From the NCBI GenBank assembly GCA_963579135.1, contig CAUZFB010000001.1, positions 1 through 64,000 of the forward strand: a stretch of 64,000 nt of DNA, written 5' to 3'. The DNA is from CALGTL01 sp963579135. Its GTDB lineage: Bacteria > Chloroflexota > Dehalococcoidia > Lucifugimonadales > Australimonadaceae. Below are positions 1 through 8,327 of the stretch, piece after piece. The position numbers were made by a program, and so were the translations under genes. How positions within the stretch are numbered: position 1 is the first letter of the stretch; each line of letters opens with the position of its first letter. Below the pieces are notes generated by a model, which did no database searches, was not told the DNA's origin, and was given only the letters and a program-made list of their open reading frames with translations.

Positions 1-992
1 GCCCCGCAGTTCATGGTTGCACGGGCGTGGCGGGCAACGATGGTACCGTCATTCATAACACCGGTCTTAATCATCACGTGGGCAGGATGGCGTGGGTTGG
101 ACGCCATGAACTCCTCGGTGTAGGTCATGACCATCTTGATCGGACGGCCGGTGGCCTTGGCCACAAAGTACATCAGAGGCACGTCCATAGGGGAGCTCTT
201 GCCACCGAAGTCGCCTCCAATGTAGGCGACGTTCACGTTAATGTCATCTTGCTCTAGACCAGTCACCGTGCCGACGGCCGCGAGGAGGTTGTGGGGTTGC
301 TTGTTGTGCGCCCAGACCTGGAGACGGCCGGTGTCGTCGATGTGGACAAGGCAGGCGTGGGTCTCCATGTAGGCCTGGTGGGTCATGGGGAGTGTGTAGG
401 TGTGCTCGAAGATGCGGTCCGCTTGGGCGAAGCCGGAGTCGATATCGCCTTTGGTGTCGGTCAGGCGCGAGTAGAGGTTGGGCGGGCAATCGTCCGGCCG
501 AGGGTGGTCGTCATTCCACAGCTTAGGCCAGGGGCCTTTGGTGTATCCGTCGAGCCCAGGATGGAGAACCGGCGAGTCGGGCTCCAGCGCCTCCATGGAG
601 TCGAAGACTGTGGGCAGCTCCTCGTAATCGACCTCGATCATGGCTGCCGCGCGCTCGGCGATCTGGGCGTCCTGGGCGGCGACCACCGCAATTTTTTCGC
701 CGATAAACAAGACACGGTCGCGGGCGAGGAGCGGCATGTCCTTAATCATACGCCCCGTGAGCTCGGGGGGAACGTCGTCTGCGGTGAGCACGGCGTGGAC
801 GCCTGGGAGGGCGCGCGCCTTGGTGGCGTCGACGCGCAGGAGCTTGGCGTGGGGATACGGGCTGCGGAGGATTTTGGCGAACAGCATGCCGGGGAGGATG
901 ACGTCTGCGGCGTACTTGCCAGCGCCGGTGACTTTATGGGGCCCTTCGACTCTGCCGAGCGGTTTGCCGATGACGTTGAAGGTGGTGGCCAT
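1..992 (-). CDS. Molybdopterin hydroxylase large subunit (XdhA/CoxL family), N-terminal part
   Basis: About 330 N-terminal residues of the Mo-cofactor-binding subunit of a xanthine dehydrogenase/aerobic CO dehydrogenase family enzyme; the gene runs off the window start. Family hallmarks visible are VIGKPLGRVEGPHKVTG at the N-terminus, the GKYAADV and LFAKILRSPYPHA segments, IGEKIAVVAA, and YIGGDFGGKS, the Gly-rich loop near the Mo centre. The enzyme hydroxylates aromatic heterocycles, aldehydes or related substrates; the substrate-deciding active-site loop lies outside the window. The start at 992 is preferred because GGAGG lies 11 nt upstream; an in-frame ATG at 1040 has no ribosome site. 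Medium (FAD) and small (FeS) subunits are not seen here. Confidence 0.9.
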   Translation of the reverse strand, partial: MATTFNVIGKPLGRVEGPHKVTGAGKYAADVILPGMLFAKILRSPYPHAKLLRVDATKARALPGVHAVLTADDVPPELTGRMIKDMPLLARDRVLFIGEKIAVVAAQDAQIAERAAAMIEVDYEELPTVFDSMEALEPDSPVLHPGLDGYTKGPWPKLWNDDHPRPDDCPPNLYSRLTDTKGDIDSGFAQADRIFEHTYTLPMTHQAYMETHACLVHIDDTGRLQVWAHNKQPHNLLAAVGTVTGLEQDDINVNVAYIGGDFGGKSSPMDVPLMYFVAKATGRPIKMVMTYTEEFMASNPRHPAHVMIKTGVMNDGTIVARHARATMNCG

Positions 993-1109
993 GCGTTGGG
1001 ATGCCTCCGCGATGTTGGATGCTAGGGAAGTGAGCCGCATTGTAGCGTTGGGGAGTTACGCCCAAGTCCAGTCAAGTTCGGGAGTGTTCGAGGAACGCAG
1101 GCCTCCGCC

Positions 1110-2330
1110 TCAGGCAGCGGCAGGCTCAGGCGCTGCATGGGGGGGTATGGCGGCGAAGACGAGGGGGGTGAGGAGCGCGAGGGCTAGAGGGAAGGCTGCA
1201 GCGGTGATGATGGCATTGGCGGCGCCTATGGCTTCGGCGAGCGCACCGTAGACGAGAGGCCCCATGAGCATACCGGTAGCCCAGTAGAGGCCTGCGACAG
1301 CCATCGCGACTCCACGCTCGTGCGGTCGGCTGTTGTGGGCGGTCATGAGGCCGTACAAGGCGGCACCGAGCCCCATCCCGGCGCCAAAGAGCACCGCTAG
1401 GAGCGTCCAGAGGAACGCGTTATGAGTTAGGGCGATCGAGAGCATGCCTAGGCCTATGGTAGCGAACAGCAGGGCGAAGGTCCCCCGCGCGCCGAGTCTG
1501 TTGAGGACCGTGGCGAATCCGAAGCTGGACACGGTCGCCCCCACTGCGTAGGCCCCCATGATGAACCCTACGGTGGATTCACTCGAGACGCCGTCACGTA
1601 ATAGGACGACGCCAACGGAAGCCATGACGGCGATGGAGGAGGCGACGAAGAGCGCGATGAGTCCCGGCAACAGTGTGGCCTTGGTCCGTACCAAGGCCGG
1701 GACGCTAGCCAACGCATCGCGCATGGTTTGGGTTCGATGCCGAGGCAGGGCGGGGAGCAGCAGGGATAACACGAGGCCTGCGCCACCAACACCAGCAGCA
1801 ACGACGAACGCACCTGAAAAGCCGATGGCGGCCGCGAGCAGACCGCCCGCGGCAGGGCCAGCGATGGAGCCGAAGGTTGCTCCGCCCAGGGTTCTGCCCA
1901 GATGGACGGCGGCATCTTTTTCGTGGATTCGGCTGGCGTAGGACTTTGACGCGGGCATGTAGGCGGCACGCGAGGCGCCGGTGAATAGCTGGGCCACGAT
2001 CATGAGCCATAGGGCTGAGGAGGTGGCGAACAGCAGTGCGCTGATGAGCATGAACGCGTATCCCGTCGTGATGACGCGCTGCTCGCCGTATCGGTCGGCG
2101 ACGACGCCGGCGACGATGCGGAGGCTCAACTGGAAAACGGCCTGGGCAGCGACGACAAGGCCGATCTCAGCGATATCGTAGCCGTTGGCGTACATGTACA
2201 ACGGCACGAGGACCATGATCATGCCGACGAAGAAGCCAAACACGAGAGTGTTGGCGGGGAGCAAAACTGAGGGCTGTCTCCAGCCATGTCGGATCTTGCT
2301 GATGCTCGATACCAGTAAGGGGTTAGTCAT
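1110..2330 (-). CDS. MFS transporter, 406 aa
   Basis: Integral membrane protein with about 12 hydrophobic segments and the major facilitator motif A region (GVVADRYGEQR) between the second and third helices. The ATG is preceded by AGGA at 3 nt. It is probably a drug or metabolite efflux carrier; the substrate cannot be read from the sequence. It is divergent from the methyltransferase gene that begins at 2476, with about 145 bp of shared promoter region. Confidence 0.85.
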   Translation of the reverse strand: MTNPLLVSSISKIRHGWRQPSVLLPANTLVFGFFVGMIMVLVPLYMYANGYDIAEIGLVVAAQAVFQLSLRIVAGVVADRYGEQRVITTGYAFMLISALLFATSSALWLMIVAQLFTGASRAAYMPASKSYASRIHEKDAAVHLGRTLGGATFGSIAGPAAGGLLAAAIGFSGAFVVAAGVGGAGLVLSLLLPALPRHRTQTMRDALASVPALVRTKATLLPGLIALFVASSIAVMASVGVVLLRDGVSSESTVGFIMGAYAVGATVSSFGFATVLNRLGARGTFALLFATIGLGMLSIALTHNAFLWTLLAVLFGAGMGLGAALYGLMTAHNSRPHERGVAMAVAGLYWATGMLMGPLVYGALAEAIGAANAIITAAAFPLALALLTPLVFAAIPPHAAPEPAAA

Positions 2331-2475
2331 CGGTCCTGTTGCGTCGTTGTTGGGAGTATCAAGACTGGTTCAGCAAGGAGGAACTGTACGTGGCTGTCCC
2401 ACGAAGAGCAACCGGATGGGGAGCGACGGGTATCATGGAGCGACTCATCGCGTCCGATGGAGAGAGGGGATCTGG

Positions 2476-3144
2476 ATGAAGCCTTTGGAGGTCCTGGGGA
2501 CCGCGACGACGCCCGACGGCAGCCGCTTCGAGCTACAGCACCACGATGGCCATTACGTGATCCGCGCCGACGGCTACGATCTGATGACGAGCTATGCGCA
2601 CAGCTCGGAGGACGCGATGATGTCGCTGGCCTGTCCTGAGCCACCTGCGGATGCGTGCGTGCTGGTCGGTGGGCTGGGGATGGGATACACGGCGGCGGCG
2701 ACGCTGGCGATGGTTCCGCCCCAAGGCAAGGTGGTGGTGGCGGAGATCATGCCGGAGGTGGTGGGCTGGAATCGGGGCCCGCTGGGGCCGCTGGCAGGCA
2801 ATCCGCTGGATGATCGGCGTACGGAGCTGTTTCTAGGCGATGTGGCCGATGCAATCCGTGGCAGCGAGGCGCGCTTCGATGCAATCCTGCTAGACGTGGA
2901 CAACAGCGTGGACTCGTTTTCACTGTCACGTAACGCGTGGTTGTACACGCCAGAGGGGCTGGCGTCGATACACCGTGCGCTGCGGCCAGGAGGGGCGCTG
3001 GCGATCTGGTCGGTGGGCACGCAGACGACGTTCGAACGGATGCTGCGGAAGGCGGGGTTCACGCCGACGACTCACCGGATACGAGAGCGGAACAAGCGTG
3101 GTGGGCACTTCTCGGTGCTAGTGGGCCGAGCAACTAGCGTTTGA
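2476..3144 (+). CDS. Spermidine synthase-like SAM-dependent methyltransferase, 222 aa
   Basis: Rossmann-fold protein of the spermidine synthase/methyltransferase superfamily. Visible elements are VLVGGLGMGYTAAA (SAM or decarboxy-SAM glycine loop), VVVAEIMPEVVGW (acidic residue after beta 2), FLGDVADAI, and FDAILLDVDN, the position of the catalytic acid in aminopropyltransferases. The ATG at 2476 has AGAGGGG just upstream and is chosen over an upstream GTG in the same frame (2185) that would cross the divergent promoter region. The protein is shorter than true SpeE (about 280 aa), so methyl transfer to an unknown acceptor is as likely as polyamine synthesis. Confidence 0.75.
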   Translation: MKPLEVLGTATTPDGSRFELQHHDGHYVIRADGYDLMTSYAHSSEDAMMSLACPEPPADACVLVGGLGMGYTAAATLAMVPPQGKVVVAEIMPEVVGWNRGPLGPLAGNPLDDRRTELFLGDVADAIRGSEARFDAILLDVDNSVDSFSLSRNAWLYTPEGLASIHRALRPGGALAIWSVGTQTTFERMLRKAGFTPTTHRIRERNKRGGHFSVLVGRATSV

Positions 3145-3259
3145 ACAGTCAAATTCAAGAACCATTAAGCCAATAGCGGACGCACCGGGAACGCAATCTC
3201 CCGAGGTACACCGGGCGGTGGCGTTCTCGGTTCACCTATTCAGACATGGGCGCTGGTGA

Positions 3260-3601
3260 CTACCCGCGCAGAGTCGCTTTGTGCGGGTCATTACCGTGGG
3301 ACCGGAACCAGTAGTAGATCGCATCCCAATATCGTTCAGGGTTAATGTACAGGACGTCACCCTCAGGCGAACGAACCATAACAAGCTCTCCCCATTGCTG
3401 AGGGTCACGCTGATCAACGTCAGTCTCCAGGCCGGTAAATACGGTGTCGAGGCCTTCCATGTCGTTGAGGAAATCAGCGATTTGGGCGGCGTCCCCGTCC
3501 CACGCCTTGAGGACGGTGTCGTCCGCTTCACCGTAGTCACCAACGAACAACAATCCATCGTCGCCGACGCCTTTGGTTCTCCACTCGATACGTGCGGTCA
3601 T
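3260..3601 (-). CDS. Hypothetical protein, 113 aa
   Basis: Acidic soluble protein without a recognised domain; rich in Asp and Trp (WGELVMVRSPEGDVLYINPE in its middle). GGAG lies 5 nt upstream of the ATG, which supports translation. It sits 86 bp downstream of the oxygenase beta subunit gene on the same strand and could be the last gene of that operon. No signal peptide or membrane helix is seen. The function is unknown. Confidence 0.55.
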   Translation of the reverse strand: MTARIEWRTKGVGDDGLLFVGDYGEADDTVLKAWDGDAAQIADFLNDMEGLDTVFTGLETDVDQRDPQQWGELVMVRSPEGDVLYINPERYWDAIYYWFRSHGNDPHKATLRG

Positions 3602-3687
3602 ACCAACTCCACAAACCCTAATGAATAGGTCGTTCCTCTACCGTTTCTTCGGGTCTTCCAATCTAGAAGTTATGGGCCAGTGGCCTA

Positions 3688-4230
3688 CTAGAAAAAAGTG
3701 TTAACCACCTTCGGAAGCATAACGTTCTGAGCGAGAATCATCTTCCGTTTGACGACCTTGAATTTGGTGGCGGGGTCGCGGCGAAGGAGATCCTCCCGTC
3801 GACCGACCCACTGATTGATTTCGTCCTGGAGTCGGTTCTGGTAGACGTGGAACTTGCTGTTGACTCGGATGCCATCGGCATCCTCACCGATCACCTCGAT
3901 GTTAGTGATGAGGTGCTCGAAACGGGAGACGGGCTCCTCAGGCCAGTGAACACCAGTGTTTATCTGGCGAATGCGCCCGGCGATGATGTCCTTGGTCTCG
4001 TCGAACCAGTTGATCTCCTTGTGGTGGTCAGTGAATTCCTTGTCCCAGTCACCGAACTTTATGTTACGGCGCATGGGCATCCAATAGTCGAGGTCCTCGC
4101 TGAGGAGATCCAGCCACTCAGTGAGCCTTCGCTCGTCGAGGAGGCGAGCCTCCAAGTAGAAAAACTGCTCAAGCTCGTGCTGGAGGATCAAGTCCTCCAG
4201 CATTGTTTGCTTCGCGCTAACGTTAACCAT
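3688..4230 (-). CDS. Ring-hydroxylating oxygenase beta subunit, 180 aa
   Basis: Small subunit of a Rieske-type aromatic-ring-hydroxylating dioxygenase (cystatin/SnoaL-like fold). The N-terminal segment with FFYLEARLLDERR, the LDYWMPMRRN stretch and the R-R-D/K-rich C-terminus match the family, as does the length. The beta subunit is structural in alpha3beta3 oxygenases. AGGAG lies 7 nt before the ATG. It is separated from the alpha gene by a 75-codon gene, an unusual order. The substrate is unknown; family members act on aromatic acids and hydrocarbons. Confidence 0.88.
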   Translation of the reverse strand: MVNVSAKQTMLEDLILQHELEQFFYLEARLLDERRLTEWLDLLSEDLDYWMPMRRNIKFGDWDKEFTDHHKEINWFDETKDIIAGRIRQINTGVHWPEEPVSRFEHLITNIEVIGEDADGIRVNSKFHVYQNRLQDEINQWVGRREDLLRRDPATKFKVVKRKMILAQNVMLPKVVNTFF

Positions 4231-4261
4231 CTATCCGCTCCTGTCACATCCGACGTCACTG

Positions 4262-4489
4262 TTACTTACTGGACGCAGACTCCACCTGATTGAAAAAGAC
4301 GAACTCTTCGGCACCCACGAGTGAGGAATCCGGGTGTTCGCTGTATGTCACTTGGAGGTAGGCTCCGTCTCGAGGGTTGCCGATGATAGTGCCGACCGCG
4401 CCATTGGTGAGCGTGATCTTAGCGCCTTCCGGGAGATCAGTGAAAACTTGGATACCATCTTGGCCTTTGAGGTTATATGTCTCTGACAT
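4262..4489 (-). CDS. Small acidic protein between oxygenase alpha and beta genes, 75 aa
   Basis: Its ATG overlaps the stop of the alpha subunit gene (TAATG), a classic translational coupling, and the beta gene follows 31 bp later. The protein starts MSETYNLKGQDG and reads as alternating short beta strands (KITLTNGAVGTIIG, YLQVTYSEH, EFVFFNQ), suggesting a small beta-barrel (SH3-like) fold. It has no Cys, so it is not a ferredoxin. I do not recognise the family. The in-frame GTG at 4528 lies inside the alpha gene and is not the likely start. Its position argues for a role in oxygenase assembly or as an extra subunit. Confidence 0.7.
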   Translation of the reverse strand: MSETYNLKGQDGIQVFTDLPEGAKITLTNGAVGTIIGNPRDGAYLQVTYSEHPDSSLVGAEEFVFFNQVESASSK

Positions 4490-5913
4490 TACGCCTTCGC
4501 ACTCGCTTGACCATCCACTCCGGGCCAAATGTTGTGATTAGCACTCTTATTGAGCGGGTACAAGTCGTCCCAGCTCTTGGCCTCCATGAAGGCGAGCCAA
4601 CGGCTGAAGCGTGCGCGGTGGGCCTCTTCCGTGTATGAACCGTTGACGACGACGCCTGGCAGGCGATCGTCATACTTACCATGGCCAAGGCCGTTGCGGT
4701 AGAAGTAGTCATACTTTCGTGCAGTCGCGCCCCGACTGGCTGGGAAGACGTAGTTCCAGTTCTCCATATCGTCGGACTCGAAAAACCCGACAGGGCCGTT
4801 GAAGCGCTCTGCGTAGTGACGGACTGCGTTCTTGACATGGTCAGGAGCGGTCTTGTCTACGCCGAAAAGGCTCCAACGCTCGGTAATACCAGTCTCATGA
4901 GGGTGATAGTAGCGGATGCGCCACGAGTCAATCATTACTGCAGGGAAGATGGCAAAGTGCCCGCCACCCCATCCGTGTGGGGGCATGATGCGGTCAGCTA
5001 TGAGGAGCTTCTTCCGCTCGGTCTGCGCGCGGAAGTAGTCATCGACGCCGGGCTCGAACCATTCATTGGCATAGTCAGGCACACCCAGTTGATCGTAGAA
5101 CGTACACATTCCTCCATGCCCGAGGTTATGGTCCCCGATAGCGTACTTCTCCTGTGGGAAGGGTTTAGCCTTCTCTTTTCCAGTACCCCGGTCTTCGTGC
5201 AGGCCTGCAGCCTGGGACGAACGGTGTGTCATGGCAGTGTGGGTCAGGTCCGTAACCGACGTGAATCCGGGAACCTTCCAGTTGGTGGGAATGCGGTGGC
5301 GCTGGAAGGGAGTGAAGAATTCCAGCCCCGCGTCCTCACCGGCGGAAGATTGAAGGCAGTGGCGGAGACTCTCGGCGAAGGGACCAAGGTAGTCTTGGAA
5401 AGAGGGTGCCTTCCGATCCCAGGTAGCCCAGATGGAGCCGTAGAAGTTGCAAATCTGGCCAACTTCAACAAGTCCCCATTCTTCACTACCCGTAGGAAGA
5501 GTGTCAGTGTAGGCGTTGGCGTAGTTGCCGAAGCCGACGCCTACGAGCTTGCCTTTGGTGTCATATGTCCACGCGTGGAACGGACAGGTGAACACTAGGG
5601 TATTGCCCTCGTCGTAACGGCACACTTTCATCCCACGGTGGCGGCAGGAGTTAAGGAAGGCGCGGATCTTGTGATCCTTACGATCCCGCACCATGAGAAC
5701 CTCTTCGGTACCCATCCGAGTTACCACAAAGTCGCCAGGGTTCGGAATCTGACTCTCATGGCCGAGAAGCAGCCAGCAGCGCTGGTAGATCTGCTCTAGC
5801 TCTTGAGCGAAGATATCGTCGTTGACGTATAGCTCACGGCTGACCGTCCCACGCTCGGGGTCAATATACGCTCGGATTGAGCGGTCTCCAATCGCACGCA
5901 CTATGTTTGCCAT
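4489..5913 (-). CDS. Rieske ring-hydroxylating oxygenase alpha subunit, 474 aa
   Basis: Catalytic subunit of a Rieske non-heme iron oxygenase. The Rieske [2Fe-2S] ligands are C90-x-H92 and C110-x2-H113 (x17 between the pairs). The mononuclear iron ligands are likely H225 and H230 with bridging D222, and D381 or D382 in FESDDMENW as the third ligand. It takes electrons from a reductase/ferredoxin not found nearby and adds O2 to an aromatic or related substrate. The start at 5913 has AAAGGAGG at ideal spacing; the longer ORF from 6021 has none. It is coupled to the 75-aa gene downstream. Confidence 0.93.
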   Translation of the reverse strand: MANIVRAIGDRSIRAYIDPERGTVSRELYVNDDIFAQELEQIYQRCWLLLGHESQIPNPGDFVVTRMGTEEVLMVRDRKDHKIRAFLNSCRHRGMKVCRYDEGNTLVFTCPFHAWTYDTKGKLVGVGFGNYANAYTDTLPTGSEEWGLVEVGQICNFYGSIWATWDRKAPSFQDYLGPFAESLRHCLQSSAGEDAGLEFFTPFQRHRIPTNWKVPGFTSVTDLTHTAMTHRSSQAAGLHEDRGTGKEKAKPFPQEKYAIGDHNLGHGGMCTFYDQLGVPDYANEWFEPGVDDYFRAQTERKKLLIADRIMPPHGWGGGHFAIFPAVMIDSWRIRYYHPHETGITERWSLFGVDKTAPDHVKNAVRHYAERFNGPVGFFESDDMENWNYVFPASRGATARKYDYFYRNGLGHGKYDDRLPGVVVNGSYTEEAHRARFSRWLAFMEAKSWDDLYPLNKSANHNIWPGVDGQASAKA

Positions 5914-6497
5914 GAAGGCCTCCTTTGGCTTTTCAAATCGTACTTCTGTCGTTATCCGTTGTCTATATCCGTTGCCCATCAATCGCGTGGGCTCCGAAAG
6001 GCACTGCACTGCATCGCGCAAACAATAAGCTCACTCGGCACATTACAACCCCCGCCCCGGGTCTCCGAAATAGCACAGGAGCGAGAGGCAAACTTACACC
6101 CGATGGCGTTATCTGGTTAGGTATTAACCATGCGTCAGTAGAAGCGCGTACCCCGCTAAACGATGGCAGGCACGGCTGCGCTTCGCTCAGGACGCAAGTA
6201 GAGGGCAGATTCGAGGGCCTATTGGTTTCTGTCGCTGTCAAAGCCGCCAACTTTCGTAGAAGCAGGCAAAGTTGTTGTAGCGGATCAGTTGCTCATACTC
6301 CTCTTCGGTGAGGTGGCAGGGCACGGGACATTAGGGTGATTGAGTAGCACAACGGGGACAGTGCAGAGTAGGGAAGGATGGTTGTACAAGGAACTCCACC
6401 CCCAGCTGATGTTGCGGAGATATGCTGGAGTGAAGCCCCCGTGTCCCAAGACAGCCCGCAGGCCTCACAAAATCGGAGTGACTTACGGCCCTATTGG
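5914..6497. other. Intergenic region upstream of the oxygenase operon
   Basis: 584 bp with no supported gene; short overlapping ORFs in several frames have no ribosome sites. It must contain the oxygenase promoter. A possible 28-codon ORF (complement 6238-6324, GTG start, reading MPCHLTEEEYEQLIRYNNFA and on) is too short to call. Confidence 0.5.
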
Positions 6498-6803
6498 CTA
6501 CGGGTGCGTCATGAGTTCCATGGAGTGGCCGTTAAGGTCGTCCCAATAGACGCAGCGCCCTCCCGGACGGTACCCAATCTGCATGTCGTAGAGGGTTGCG
6601 GGGCCGGGGCCGGAGCCGTATCTGAGTCCTTTTGCCTCAACGCGTCCGAAGATGTCGCCAAACTCTTCCTCGGTAACCCTGAATGCGTAGTGCATTCGGG
6701 CGAAGTGGCCTATCTCGCCGACCTCGAGGCCCATGATCTCGGCAAAAAACATCGCCGCTTCAATCTTGTTCTTTGACGGAATGAGTGTGTGGTTGATTTC
6801 CAT
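6498..6803 (-). CDS. VOC superfamily (glyoxalase/dioxygenase) protein, 101 aa
   Basis: Single vicinal-oxygen-chelate module. It starts MEINHTLIPSKNKIEAAMFF (His metal-ligand position near the N-terminus) and ends with CVYWDDLNGHSMELMT, where Glu is the usual last metal ligand. VOC proteins bind a divalent metal as dimers and include extradiol dioxygenases, glyoxalase I and antibiotic-binding proteins. The ATG at 6803 has AGGA 6 nt upstream; the preceding GTG is in frame. The oxygenase operon is about 580 bp downstream on the same strand, so a shared catabolic role is possible but unproven. Confidence 0.75.
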   Translation of the reverse strand: MEINHTLIPSKNKIEAAMFFAEIMGLEVGEIGHFARMHYAFRVTEEEFGDIFGRVEAKGLRYGSGPGPATLYDMQIGYRPGGRCVYWDDLNGHSMELMTHP

Positions 6804-7148
6804 CACAGTTCCTGCTCCCGCATAGGTTACCGAGTGGTGATCCGAGGGTGAACGCTACTCCGCACGAATAATCGGGTCAATGATTGAATAGGCGGCACCA
6901 ATGCGACCAATGGCTAACGCAGTGGCATAACAAGATCTCCGTGTAGGGGTTTTTTCGTTCGTAGTGGCCATGGAAAAGCATTGGGCGTTGTTTATCACGG
7001 CAATGACGCTGGCAATATTAGAGCGGATCTCGTCAGCGGACTTTATTCATCCCTCCAAAGTAGACAAGCTTCATTTATTTATAAAAAGAAGGCGAAGCAC
7101 GATCACCACTCCATGAGCGAGCGGGAAAAGGGAAGCACGAGCGACGCC
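6804..7148. other. Intergenic region
   Basis: 345 bp, noticeably more AT-rich than its surroundings around 7040-7090. I see no gene, terminator or repeat that can be supported. Confidence 0.5.
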
Positions 7149-7496
7149 CTAGCCGGCTTCCGTGGCGAGATCGAGGAGCAAGCACGGCTCACCCCACTGG
7201 GTGGAGTCGTCGGTATCCCACGGACCGTCAGAGTCGGCACGCTTCAGGCGTATGCCTTCGTCGCCACCGTAAATGAGAAGCGCGACGCCGTCTCCAGAAT
7301 CCCAAACCGAGGCTGCATAAGCAGAACAGGGGCCATTGGATGACCAGCCAGTAACGGAGCAACGGCCTTCGGAACCGTCACGGCCGAGTGCAACGACCCA
7401 GGTAACTTCGCGGGACTCTTCGCGAGCATCGAACATGCGCAGGAGCGACATGTCGCTGTTATCGCCGGCGTCGACTTCGACTTGAATGTACGGCAT
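7149..7496 (-). CDS. Hypothetical protein, 115 aa
   Basis: Soluble acidic protein starting MPYIQVEVDAGDNSD; several Trp and Gly-Asp turns (VALGRDGSEGRC, WDSGDGVALLIYGGDEG) suggest a beta-rich fold. No domain recognised. Start ATG at 7496 lacks a clear ribosome site, so it may be leaderless; it diverges from cofE with 66 bp between them. A longer ORF start at 7574 would overlap cofE and is unlikely. Confidence 0.5.
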   Translation of the reverse strand: MPYIQVEVDAGDNSDMSLLRMFDAREESREVTWVVALGRDGSEGRCSVTGWSSNGPCSAYAASVWDSGDGVALLIYGGDEGIRLKRADSDGPWDTDDSTQWGEPCLLLDLATEAG

Positions 7497-7562
7497 GGCG
7501 CTAGTGTACCTGGGTGATTGCCCGGCGGCGCGGTGAGCGCGGGTGCCGGTTAGACTAGCGCC

Positions 7563-8324
7563 ATGCCACCTCAAGTGACCCTCATAGGCGTAGACGGCGT
7601 TCCGGAAATCACGGCGGGCGACGACCTGGGCTCGCTGCTAGTGGAGGCCTGCGCGAAGCAGGGGATGCCGCTGGCAGACGGCGATGTGCTGGTGGTTACG
7701 CAAAAGGTGGTCTCGAAGGCTGAGGGGCAGGTGGTAGACCTGCGGACCATCACACCGTCCGCACTAGCGGCCGATTTCGCAATGCGCTGGGAAAAGGATG
7801 CGCGAGCGATCGAGGTGGTGTTGCAGGAAGCAGTGCGCATCGTTCGCATGGAGAACGGTGTGATGATTACGGAGACGCGGCACGGCTTCGTGTGCGCGAA
7901 CTCGGGGGTGGATGCGTCCAACGTAGGCACGGGAAACGTGGACTACGTGGTGCTGTTGCCGAAGGACTCCGACGCGAGCGCTCGCCGGATCCGCGACCGA
8001 GTCCGCGATCTGGCGAAGTGCGAGGTCGCGGTGATCGTGTCGGATACGTTCGGGCGGGCGTGGCGCGAGGGCGCCGGCGATGTGGCGATAGGCGTGGCGG
8101 GCATCGAGCCGCTGTGGGATTACCGGGGCGAAATTGACAACGACGGTCGAGAGCTGCATTCGACGGTGATCGCGGTCGCTGACGAAATCGCAGCTGCGAC
8201 GGAGCTGGTGACGAATAAGTTGACGCGAGTGCCAGCGGCGATTGTGCGTGGGTACCCGTACCTAGCGGGGGAAAGCGGCATAGCGTCGATGATTCGCGAG
8301 CGCGAGAAGGATCTGTTTCGCTAG
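7563..8324 (+). CDS. cofE: Coenzyme F420-0:L-glutamate ligase, 253 aa
   Basis: Adds gamma-linked glutamates to F420-0 with GTP, the last step that gives coenzyme F420 its tail. Family signatures are VVTQKVVSKAEG near residue 45, ETRHGFVCANSGVDASN near residue 103, SDTFGRAWREG, GIEPLWDYRG and GRELHST. The length fits stand-alone archaeal-type CofE, without the FMN reductase domain of mycobacterial FbiB. It marks the organism as an F420 user, consistent with the luciferase-like oxidoreductase at 47812-48762. No other F420 biosynthesis gene is in the window. Confidence 0.93.
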   Translation: MPPQVTLIGVDGVPEITAGDDLGSLLVEACAKQGMPLADGDVLVVTQKVVSKAEGQVVDLRTITPSALAADFAMRWEKDARAIEVVLQEAVRIVRMENGVMITETRHGFVCANSGVDASNVGTGNVDYVVLLPKDSDASARRIRDRVRDLAKCEVAVIVSDTFGRAWREGAGDVAIGVAGIEPLWDYRGEIDNDGRELHSTVIAVADEIAAATELVTNKLTRVPAAIVRGYPYLAGESGIASMIREREKDLFR

Positions 8325-8327
8325 CGG

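Noticed and set aside
291..1025. 244-codon plus-strand ORF at the window start
   Set aside because: Antisense shadow of the molybdopterin hydroxylase gene, which has clear family motifs on the minus strand.
4681..5598. 305-codon plus-strand ORF across the oxygenase
   Set aside because: Antisense of the Rieske alpha subunit; no domain of its own.
6238..6324. 28-codon ORF with a GTG start upstream of the oxygenase operon
   Set aside because: Too short, no clear ribosome site, no homology can be argued.
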